Origin: Penaeus vannamei
Taxonomy: Eukaryota > Arthropoda > Malacostraca > Decapoda > Penaeidae
DNA: 24,683 nt
Direction of reading: 5' to 3'
NCBI RefSeq assembly: GCF_042767895.1
Contig: NC_091551.1
Coordinates: 50,619,402-50,644,084, forward strand
Within the stretch, counting starts at the first letter, position 1. Every line of letters begins with the position of its first letter. Positions 10,678 to 18,782 of the stretch are shown here, piece by piece. The notes below the pieces were generated by a model. It did no database searches and was not told the origin of the DNA. It saw only the letters and a program-made list of their open reading frames with translations. A program made the position numbers and the translations under genes.

Positions 10678-10693
10678 AGGGCGGGGAGGAATC
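10678..10693 (+). promoter_or_regulatory. Polypurine tract for plus-strand priming
   Basis: AGGGCGGGGAGGAA (10678-10691, with a single C) lies two bases left of the TG that starts the 3' LTR. This is where an LTR retrotransposon keeps the RNase H-resistant primer for plus-strand DNA synthesis. No equivalent purine run precedes the 5' LTR, as expected. Confidence 0.7.
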
Positions 10694-11792
10694 TGAATAG
10701 TGGCATCTCAGTCCTCCGGAACTCAGGTTTCCAAGATGGACTGGATCTCGCCACTCATTCCGTCTTTCGGCTGCGTCCGGACTCCTGCTCGCTCGCCCCT
10801 GCTCTTCTTTGAGGAGGTCTCGTCTTTTTGTTTGGCATTTTTATTTCGTTCTATTGTTTTTACCCTTTGTAGTTGGGTTCCCTTTTTATAGTTGTTTTCT
10901 TTTTCTTCTTCGATTTTACCTAGTCATCTTGATTTGCCTTGCCTTGTGATTTTGAGGATCTATGTACTTTATTTCCTTTTTAACTTATTTGTACCTTTAG
11001 GCAGTGCTCATCTTCAGTTTCATATTTTTCGAAAGTTTTATTGCGCTTCTTGTCTGCTTGTATCATTTACTTTTTGAACTAGTATTGATTTTTTATTTCA
11101 ACTTAAGACTAATTTTTATCTTTTCTTCCTGATCTTTTTTACAACATATGTTTTTAAACTGAAGGCTGAACACGAATGTAAAATAAATAACGAAAAATGT
11201 ATAGTTCGTGACGTAGTTCGTGACGTCACGAACGCTATAAAAATATCGCCAAAACGGCGCGAAATATGCTCGGTCACTGGACCAGATACCACTGTAGTGT
11301 TTTTTACTGCCCACCTGTGCGAGGCAGGCCCCTTTGCCCCCGCACTCAGGGATTAAGTTCTGTGTTCTGACGATGTTGTCTTTTTTTCTGAGGAACTGGA
11401 CGATCCTTTTCTTTTTATTAAAGATGATCAAGAGATACACCTAATCTTAATTATAAGCGTCATCTTAATCAGCAAATTTAAGCAATCAAGTCAAGTGATT
11501 ATCAGCTCTTGTCTTTTTGTTTTCAAGTTTTAGGTTTAACTAAAGCTTTGTTTTCCCAGCATGATTTACGGTTGCATTCATTCACTGCATTAGTCTTTAT
11601 GATTGAAAGGGAACTCAGTTCATACGAACAAAGCCCATAGGCTGAACGTGAAGGAGTGATGGTTATGCTCAGTCTTTTTGTGTGCCTGGAATGAAAGCAT
11701 TCACTTTACCACTACACTGGCATCTAGCCTACAGTGATTACACATACACACAGACACATACTAATACAACACAGAGCAAAGAATACCTCACA
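10694..11792 (+). repeat. 3' long terminal repeat
   Basis: It is the partner of 1767-2887 in direct orientation. It keeps the start TGAATAG-TGGC, the CATCTCAGTCCTC motif, the block of about 50 bases upstream of the promoter (about 11138-11190), the palindrome and the 31-base block at 11442-11472. Relative to the 5' copy it has a different internal segment near 10765-10800 (GC-rich, CGTCCGGACTCC) and many one-base indels in homopolymers. Open frames at 10700-11077 (+) and 11093-11440 (-) lie within the LTR and have no recognisable domain. Confidence 0.88.
11204..11274 (+). promoter_or_regulatory. 3' LTR copy of the CRE-like palindrome and TATA box
   Basis: GTTCGTGACGTA at 11204-11215 precedes the identical 18-nt palindrome at 11216-11233. 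TATAAAAATA starts at 11236, a better TATA box than the 5' copy has. The initiator equivalent at 11270-11274 reads TCGGT instead of TCAGT. Exact conservation of the palindrome in both LTRs, while neighbouring sequence has drifted, supports a binding site. From this LTR, transcription would run into the downstream (AT)n/(CA)n tract. Confidence 0.6.
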
Positions 11793-11930
11793 CACATGCT
11801 ATACAAAGTAGTTAGATGTGTATGTGAATCACTAACTGCAGTGTTAAAAGGAAGTTTAGGTAAGTTTCTCTAAATGTATTTAAAATTAATTGAGAAAATA
11901 TTTAACTTTATTCGAAGCATCATTATACAT

Positions 11931-11936
11931 TATATA

Positions 11937-11989
<53 letters not shown>

Positions 11990-11990
11990 A

Positions 11991-12087
<97 letters not shown>

Positions 12088-12180
12088 ACACACACGTACA
12101 CAGACACAGACGTACACAGACACAGACGTACACAGACACACATACACAACACAGACACACACATACACACACACATATAT
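11931..12180. repeat. (AT)n then (CA)n compound microsatellite with a 16-bp sub-repeat
   Basis: A TA run occupies 11931-11990 and an almost perfect CA run 11992-12085. It is followed by tandem GACACAGACGTACACA (16 bp, about three imperfect copies, 12087-12154), then CA and TA steps to 12200. Both strands give long artificial frames (Thr-His or Cys-Val repeats) that are not genes. Confidence 0.95.
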
Positions 12181-12199
12181 ATGTATATATACACAAAAC

Positions 12200-12960
12200 T
12201 CATTTATGTATATAGAGTAAATATATATGATGATTAAGTATACATATCTTTATATGATATATATGGACAAGTAATTAGATGCAGCTCGAATAGATATTAT
12301 ATAAATGTAACGAAATTTAAACGCAGGATTAAGGCAAGATCCTCGCATTAAGGAAGATTTAAAGATTTTTTTACTAATCTCCAAAGACCTTCGCAATTGT
12401 ATTCAACAGTTTGAGGATGACATTGACCATTAAAAAGACATTCCCTCTGCTGACGCAGCCGTTCACGAGCAAAAGTCCAAGCTAAGGATAAAATTTAGCC
12501 ACGTCACTTAACGCCTTAGAAAAAAAAGACATGACTTTGCAAAAAAGTTGTACTTTAGGAAAAAAAAAATTGATTGCTCGTGTGGTGGTGGCAAGATCCT
12601 GGCGATGTTTGCCCTCCGTGCAATTGCTGTAGATTCTTGATACAGGTTCATCAGTTATGCGAACCTGTGCGCAACCTATCTCAATCGTGATGTCAATTGA
12701 TTGCAGAAGTTAAATTAATTTTTTCTCGCTCGTGAAAGATTCAGATGATGATGAGCGAAGATTTTTACCACGGCGTTGAATTTGGCGTTTTCTCTCGTCA
12801 ACGCAGTTAAAACAACAGTGGAGCGGAGTTTTAGCGGGGAAAAGGGCGGGTTCGTTCATCTCTCATCTGACGAGTTACTGCATCAAAGCGATTGAAGGAA
12901 AGCAAAAGAAAAAAGAAAGACAGATTCAGGATGAATAATGAATGAAGTTGGATTTATAAA
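12200..12960. other. Unclassified low-repeat segment
   Basis: About 760 bp of mixed-composition sequence without an obvious tandem structure. No open frame long enough to support a gene, no RNA gene fold and no transposon hallmark were recognised. Two A-rich runs (about 12520 and 12560) interrupt it. It could be an old dispersed-repeat remnant or single-copy intergenic DNA. Confidence 0.45.
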
Positions 12961-13012
12961 TGGAATAAGATTGGCGATGATGGACATTTAAAAGTATAAG
13001 GTATCTTGAATA

Positions 13013-13211
13013 AATAGAATGGAAAGATGTATAAACGAATGAACAAAAGTATAAACGATTGAAAAGATGTATAAACGAATGAAAAAGTCATGTAATGAAA
13101 TGGAATAAGAAAGATATAAAGTATTACGAATGAAAAGATGTATAAACGAATGAAAGAGATGTATAAACCTATGAATGAAAAGATGCTTATAAACGAATGA
13201 ATGTATAAATG
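13013..13211. repeat. Short tandem repeat, period about 20-22 bp
   Basis: Units resembling AGATGTATAAACGAATGAAA recur about nine times with indels, for example starting near 13026, 13066, 13136 and 13159. The minus-strand open frame over this region is a translation of the repeat. Confidence 0.85.
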
Positions 13212-13745
13212 CAACTGAAGGAAAGCGAGGATGGGAGGAAATTCTCCAGGGAATGGAATTCAGAACCCAGTGACGATTTTAAGATCAAAACGAATATGAA
13301 ACCAGAGAAAAACTATTTTCACGTAATTTTAAATGATTTCTTCACCGTTTTTTATGGGAAGCAGATGATGACTTCTTGCATGGTGTTTTTTATATAAAGT
13401 ATATTTTGCAAGGGCATAATGATTTTCAAATTATCAGGATCCGCAAGTGAAATGTTCATTTTCAAAACATCTGCGCATCGCTTCGCTTCTCGATCGTGAG
13501 CTTGACGTTAATAATATAAGCATTAAGGTAAATTTTGTCATGTGTGTCCAGGATAATTTTTTTTCTCTTTTTTTTAGGTTGTAAGTGGAATTGAGAAGTG
13601 ATGATGGGAAGATGGGATGATGGGAAGGTCATAGAAAACGTGAGGGTAAATGTTAAGTACATAAATAGTCCATGCATACATATGAATGCATATATTGATT
13701 ATACATTTCTGAAACCCAGTACATTCATGAATACAGTTATTGATC
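13212..13745. other. Unclassified AT-rich spacer
   Basis: About 530 bp between two tandem arrays. Open frames at 13209-13397 (+) and 13462-13677 (-) encode 62 and 71 residues without a recognisable motif, and neither is supported as a gene. Nothing else was recognised. Confidence 0.4.
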
Positions 13746-13789
13746 AGAACTATTTGTATATTATTACCATATAAACTTCTTGCAGATAC

Positions 13790-15255
13790 ATGTATATTGA
13801 TACATACATTCTAAATACGTACATACATGAATACATACATTCCAGGAAATACGTACATACATAAATACATACGATACATATGAATGCATATATTGATACA
13901 TACATCTCTAGGAAATACGTACATATGCATGAATGTACATACATTCAGAAATACGTACATACATAACAATACATACATACATGAATACATATATTGATAC
14001 ATACATTCTAGAATACGTACATACATGAATACATACATTCAGAATACGTACAAGTACATAAATACATAACCCATACATGAATGCATATATTGATACAATA
14101 CATTCAGAAATACGTACGATACATTGGTGAATACATACATTCAGAAATACGTACATACACATAAATACGACCACATTTATAAATACGTTCATAAATACTA
14201 GACTTGATTCAAAAAGTGACGTACATACATGAATACATACATTCAGAAGATACGTGTGTATACAATGAACATATACATTCAGAATACGTACATACAATGA
14301 AGTGCACATACATTCAGAAATCCGTACATACATAAATACATACATCAAAAATATATGGTAACATACATGATGTACATACTTTAAAGAAAGACTGTATAAA
14401 GCAGACCAGCATGTTACATTAGCACAAAATAGCAGCATGCACGTACATGCGAATACATATTTAAAGAAATACGTAGTTATTGCCATTAAATACATACATT
14501 AAAGAAATACGTACATACATGAATACATACATTAAAGAAATACGTTACATACATGAATACACATACATTCAAAAAATCCAAATGTACATTACATGAATAC
14601 ATACATTCAGAAATACGTACATACATGAATACATACATTAAAGAAATGCGTACATGACATACATATGTTTCAGAAATACGTACATACATGAATACATACA
14701 TTCAGAAATACGTACATACATGAATACATACACATTCAGAAATACGTACATACATGCAGATACATACATTCAGAAATACGCACATACATGAATACATACA
14801 TTCAGAAAATACACACATACATGAATACATACATTCAGAAATACGTACATACATGAATACATACATTCAGAAAATACGTACATACATATGAATACATGAT
14901 ACATTAAAATTTTAAATACGTACATACATGAATACATATACATTCAGAAAGTACTGTATTACATACATGAATACATACATTCAGAAAGTACGTACATACA
15001 TGAATACATACATTCAAAAATCCGTACATACATGAATACATACATTTTCAGAAATATGTACATACCTTGAATACATACATTCAGAAATACGCACATACAT
15101 GAATACTTTATACATTCAAAAATCCGTACATATATGAATTCACATTCAGAAAGAGCGTACATACATGAATACATACATTCAGAAAGTACATGCATACATG
15201 AATACATGTTACATTCAGAAATACGTACATACACCCATGAATACATATGCAGCAC
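13790..15255. repeat. 32-bp satellite array (TACGTACATACATGAATACA family)
   Basis: The common unit is 32 bp: ATACGTACATACATGAAT followed by ACATACATTCAGAA. Roughly 45 copies are present. The early part (13790-14180) has a variant containing GCATATATTGATACA. A middle part (about 14350-14660) often has TTAAAGAAATACG in place of TTCAGAAATACG. The later part (14690-15200) is the most regular. Each unit contains TACGTA and the short inverted repeat TGAAT-ACATAC-ATTCA. The minus-strand frames full of Met-Tyr-Val and Cys come from the repeat. Confidence 0.93.
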
Positions 15256-15299
15256 GATAACCGTACGACCGTACATGTAATAGAGAGAGGAGGAGGAGT

Positions 15300-15840
15300 A
15301 GATGAAAAAAAAATGGATGATGTGAGAAAAAAAACGATTTAAAGCGAAAGACGGAAATGAGAAAATGGAAGAAATAACGATTTAAAAGAAGAAGAGACGG
15401 AAATAGAAAATGGGAGAAAAAACGGATTTAAAGAGAGAGAAAAAATGATAGCGCCAATTGGATGAAGAAAAAAAAAACGTATTAAGAGCGAAAGATGAAT
15501 AGTGAAGGAAGGGAAGAAAACTCGAAAGTGAAAGATGGACAGAGAACGTGAAAGAAAAATCGAACTGAAAGGAAAGAAGAGAAAAATAAGAGAAGAAGAA
15601 TAATTAAGTTGGAAGTGAAATAGAATAAGAAACTCAGATTGAAAGTGAAAGATGGATAGGGAAAAATAGAAGAAAAATCGGATTGAAAGTAAAGGGAGAT
15701 AGAAAATAGAAGAGAAAAGTAAAGGGGAGATAGAAAATAGAAGAAAAAGATCGATTGAAGAAGTGAAAAAGACATAGAAAACAACAATAAAAATCGGATA
15801 CAAAGAGAAAAGTGACAGAAAACAATAAAGAGGAAAGATT
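15300..15840. repeat. Purine-rich tandem repeat, period about 44 bp
   Basis: CGATTTAAA-like segments at 15335, 15378 and 15423 are followed by GAAAGACGGAAATGAGAAAA and variants, a spacing of 43-45 bp. More degenerate units continue with CGAAAGTG, CGGATTG and CGATTG cores to about 15840. The + strand is almost entirely purine, so minus-strand Ser/Phe/Leu-rich frames are artefacts. Confidence 0.75.
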
Positions 15841-15904
15841 AGTCAAAAGGAGAAAAAAGACATAAAAAACAATAAAATGGGAATCAAAAGAGAAAAGACA
15901 GTAG

Positions 15905-16142
15905 AAACACACACACACACACACAAATAATAATGATAATAATAATAATAAGTAAAATAAAAATAAACAAAATAAAAATAAATAAAAGATAAAAAATAAA
16001 AAGAATAAATAAAATAGAGGAAAAATAAAAATAAAATAAGATAAATAAAAGATAAAAATAAAAAGTTGAAAAATACGTAAAACAATAAAAATGAAATGAG
16101 TTCAAACGAAAAGATAAAAGGATAAAAAAAGTAAAAAAAAAA
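15905..16142. repeat. A-rich simple sequence with short (CA)n and AATAA/AAATA steps
   Basis: A short CA run (15908-15925) is followed by AATAAT and AAATAAA steps and then GATAAAAG runs leading into the first module at 16143. The minus-strand Phe/Tyr-rich frames reflect A-richness. Confidence 0.85.
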
Positions 16143-16240
16143 ACTACCAAAATGTAAGGACAAAACGAAATGGCAGGTAAATTGACCCCAGTGACACTGC
16201 CGCCATACTGAGTTGATTTTAGAAGCTTCACGACGGCATG
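16100..16240 (+). repeat. Recurrent module, copy 1 (A-rich lead plus core)
   Basis: The A-rich GATAAAAGG lead (from about 16111) runs into ACTACCAAAATGTAAGG (from 16143). It continues with ACAAAACGAAATGGCAGG, TGACCCCAGTGACACTGCCG and, after a short gap, AGAAGCTTCACGACGGC. The same order of blocks recurs at about 16564, 17688 and 18575. Unlike the other copies, it is preceded by A-rich rather than CT-rich DNA, so it marks the left edge of the array. Confidence 0.8.
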
Positions 16241-16242
16241 GT

Positions 16243-16514
16243 ACCAGGACCTCTGGCTTCCCTGCTCATATCTTGGGTGTGGCCTTTTCTGCCCTCTTCA
16301 CCTCTGTCCTGTCTGTCCATTCTTTAGCGCTCCCTCTCCACGCTCCCATCATCTCACCTCTCTCCCTTTTCTCCCTCTCCACCTCCCTCTCCTCTTGCTC
16401 TCCTTTTCTCCCTTTTCTCCTCTCCACCTCCCTCTCTCTCTCTCTCTCCCTTTTCTCCCTTCCCTCCAGCACTCTTTCTCTCTCTCCCTTTTCTCCCTCT
16501 CCTATCTTTGTTCC
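16243..16514. repeat. CT-rich array segment 1
   Basis: After a short mixed stretch, CTCCCTTTTCTCCCTCTCC and CACCTCCCTCTCTCTCTC blocks alternate. It ends at TCAATCAATAAAAA, the lead of module copy 2. Confidence 0.85.
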
Positions 16515-16665
16515 CTCAATCAATAAAAAAGATAAAAAGATAAAAAGTAAAAAAAAAAAAAAAATACCAAGAGTAAGCAAAACGAAGGCGGGAAAATGAC
16601 CCCGAGTGACCACCGCCGCCAGGTCATTATCAGAAGCTTCACGACGCCTTATTTCAGCCTCCATA
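16515..16665 (+). repeat. Recurrent module, copy 2
   Basis: The lead TCAATCAATAAAAAAGATAA and an A run are followed by ATACCAAGAGTAAGC, AAAACGAAGGCGGGAAAA, TGACCCCGAGTGACCACCG, CCAGGTCATTATCAGAAGC, TTCACGACGCC and TTATTTCAGCCTCC. This copy preserves every block and is a good reference for the module. Confidence 0.85.
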
Positions 16666-17642
16666 TCCCTCTCTCTCTCTCCCTTTTCTCTGTCCTCTCC
16701 ACCTCTCTCTCTCATCTCCCTTTGTGGGTCTCCGTCTGTCTCACCTCCCTACATCTCTCTCATCTGTGTCTTTTCTCACATCTCCGCCTCGCTCACCTCT
16801 CTCTCTCTCTCCATGCCCTGTTCTCCTCTCCACCTCTCCTCTCTCTCTCTCTCTCCTTTCTCCTCTCCATTTCCCTCCCTCTCTCTCCCAATTTTCTCCC
16901 TCTTCTTCTCCCGCCCTCTCTCTCCCTTTTCTCCCTCTCCACCTCTCTCTCTCTCTCTCTCTCTCTCCCTTTCTCCCTCTCCACCTCCCTCTCTCTCTCT
17001 CCCTTTTCTCCCTCTTCACCTCCCTCTCTCTCTCCTCCCTTTTCTCCCTCTCCACCTCTCTCTCTCTCTCTCTCTCCCCTTTTCTCCCTCTCTCTCTCGC
17101 CCATCTCCCTCTCCACCTCCCTATCTCTCTCTCCCCCTTTTTCTCCTCTCCCTTTCACCTCCCTCTCTCTCTCTTAAAACTTTTCTCCCTCTCCCCTCTC
17201 TCTCTCTCTCTCTCTCTCCCTTTTCTCCCTCTCTCTCTCTCCCTTTCTCCCCTCTCCACCCTCTCTCTTCTCTCTCTCTCTCCCTTTTCTCCCTCTCTCT
17301 CTCTCCCTTTTCTCCTCTTCCACCCCTCTCTCTCCCTCTGCCTTTTCTCCCTCTCCACCTCCCATCTCTCTCTTCTCCTTTTCTCCCTCTCCACCTCCCT
17401 CTCTCTCTCTCCCTTTCTCCCTCTCCACCTCCCTCTCTCTCTCTCTCCCTTTTCTCCTCTCCCCACTTCCCTCTCTCCCTCTCCCTTTCTCCCTCTCCCA
17501 CCTCCCTCTCTCTCTCTCTCCTTTCTCCCCTCTCCACCCCTCCCTCTCTCTCTCTCTCCCTTCTCCCTCCCTCTCTCATCTTTTCTGCCCTCCCTCCACC
17601 TCCCTCTCTCTCTCTCTCCCCTTTTTCTCCCTCTCCACCTCC
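16666..17642. repeat. CT-rich array segment 2
   Basis: Near-pure pyrimidine sequence on the + strand, built of CCTTTTCTCCCTCTCCACC and TCCCTCTCTCTCTC units with a variable length of about 36-46 bp. Frames of up to 354 codons on + and 163 on - exist because stop codons are almost impossible in this composition. Confidence 0.92.
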
Positions 17643-17799
17643 TCAATCAATAAAAAGATATAAAAGATAAAAGTGCTAAAAAAAAAAACTACTGCAAAAT
17701 GCAAGGCAAAACGGGAAGGCAGGGAAATGACCCCAAGGGGTGATACCACCGCCGGGTCATTCCAGAAAGCTTCACGACGCCTTGCCATTTCAGCCTCCC
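17643..17799 (+). repeat. Recurrent module, copy 3
   Basis: The lead TCAATCAATAAAAAGATATA plus an A run is followed by ACTACTGCAAAATGCAAGG, CAAAACGGGAAGGCAGGG, AAATGACCCCAAGGGG, CACCGCCGGGTCATTCCAG and AAAGCTTCACGACGCC. The blocks are in the same order and on the same strand as copy 2. Confidence 0.85.
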
Positions 17800-18420
17800 T
17801 TCCCTCTCTCTCTCTCTCCCTTTTCTCCCCTCTCTCCTCCCTCTCTCTCTCTCCCTTTTCTCCCTCTCCACCTCCCTCTCTCTCTCTCTCCCTCTTCGCT
17901 CCGCTCTCTCTCTCTCACTTTTCTCCCTCATCCCCACCTCCCTCTCTCTCTCTCTCTCCCTTTCTCCCTCTCTCTCTCTCTCCTTTTCTCCCCTCTCCAC
18001 CTCCCTCTCTCTCCCTTTTCTCCCTCTCTCTCTCCCTTTCTCCCTCTCCACCTCCCTCTCTCTCCTTTTCTCCCTCTCCACCTCCCTCTCTCTCTCTCCC
18101 CTTTTCTCCCTCTCTCTCTCTCCCTTTTCTCCCTCCACCTCCCTCTCTTAATGACTCCCCAGTGTCATCCACTCACTGGCGGCTCTGGTAAGTCTCCTCC
18201 TCCCTTTTCTCCCTCTCCACCTCCCCTCTCTCAATTCCTGAGCACGTCTCCCTTTCAGTCTCATCCACCTCCCTCTACTCAGTCTCCCTTGTACTCCTCT
18301 GCAGCGTCGTCTGCCTCCCTCTCTCTCTCCCTTTCTCCCTCTCTCTCTCTCCCTTTCTCCATTCTCCACCTCCTCTCTCTCTCCCTTTTCTCCTGGCATG
18401 TATTCTCTCAGCAATCTCAT
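17800..18420. repeat. CT-rich array segment 3, with a mixed interruption
   Basis: CT-rich units as in segment 2 run to 18147. AATGACTCCCCAGTGTCATC (18150-18169) and the following ACTCACTGGCGGCTCTGG break the array and may be a short derivative of the module core. Irregular CT-rich sequence resumes to about 18420. Confidence 0.8.
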
Positions 18421-18526
18421 CTTCTCTTTTCTGTAAATTTTTTTATAAATATTTCTTTAGTCTCATATTTATTATAACTCAAATAAATATAATATGTATA
18501 CTTTTTACATTTGTTATTCCAACTAA
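18421..18526. other. AT-rich unique interruption
   Basis: About 105 bp of AT-rich sequence (TTTATAAATATTTC, AATAAATATAATATG) has no CT units. It stands where the short TCAATCAAT lead would start in other copies, so the module copy that follows has a longer or inserted lead. Confidence 0.5.
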
Positions 18527-18674
18527 TTCATTCAGTAAAAAAGGTGAGAAAGATAAAAGGTGAGATAGAAGAAAAACTACCAAGATGCAAGCAAACGACA
18601 GGCGTGGAAGAATGACCCCAGTGACCACCACCATCAGGGCCATTCCAAGCCTCGACGCCTTATTTCCAGCCTCC
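18527..18674 (+). repeat. Recurrent module, copy 4
   Basis: ATTCAGTAAAAAAGGTGAG and GATAAAAGG lead into ACTACCAAGATGCAAGC, then AATGACCCCAGTGACCACC, GGGCCATTCCAAGC, CTCGACGCC and TTATTTCCAGCCTCC. The HindIII-like AAGCTT of the other copies is reduced to AAGCCT. Confidence 0.83.
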
Positions 18675-18740
18675 TTCCGCCTCTCTCACCTGTGGAAGGC
18701 ACTTCACTGTGTCCATCTCGTGTCCCTATCTCTTTCTCCC

Positions 18741-18782
18741 TTGCCGGGTCATTCCAGAAGTCTCCACCTCCCTATTTCAGCT
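18741..18782 (+). repeat. Partial copy of the module 3' half
   Basis: TTGCCGGGTCATTCCAGAAG is followed by CTCC units and then CCTATTTCAG. This matches the right half of the module core, interrupted by a CT unit where TTCACGACG is expected. Confidence 0.65.

Larger units (their letters stand above)
1767..11792 (+). mobile_element. Degenerate Ty3/gypsy-type LTR retrotransposon
   Basis: Two direct repeats of about 1.1 kb (1767-2887 and 10694-11792) flank an internal region of about 7.8 kb. The internal region carries, in order, gag-like sequence, an aspartic protease motif (DTSS), reverse transcriptase with YLDD, RNase H with TDAS, and integrase with CHQC and SDNG motifs. Integrase after RNase H is the Ty3/gypsy (Metaviridae) order, unlike Ty1/copia. 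A polypurine tract sits just left of the 3' LTR. Both LTRs can be drawn with TG at the start and CA at the end. CACA lies on both sides and could be a 4-bp target duplication, but the flanks are CA-rich so this is weak. No envelope-like frame was seen. Frequent frameshifts and stops make the copy non-autonomous as written. Confidence 0.92.

Noticed and set aside
11093..11440. 115-codon minus-strand frame in the 3' LTR
   Set aside because: It lies wholly within the LTR, crosses the promoter palindrome, and the matching segment of the 5' LTR does not give a frame of that length.
13790..15255. CRISPR array with 32-bp repeats
   Set aside because: Units are directly tandem with no unique spacers, and the context is eukaryotic.
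13750..15276. Minus-strand Met-Tyr-Val/Cys-rich frames up to 195 codons
   Set aside because: They are produced by the 32-bp satellite, which lacks stops in some frames. Frame changes follow unit-length variation rather than exons.
16596..17670. Open frames of 193-354 codons in CT-rich DNA
   Set aside because: Simultaneously open overlapping frames reflect nucleotide composition, not coding.
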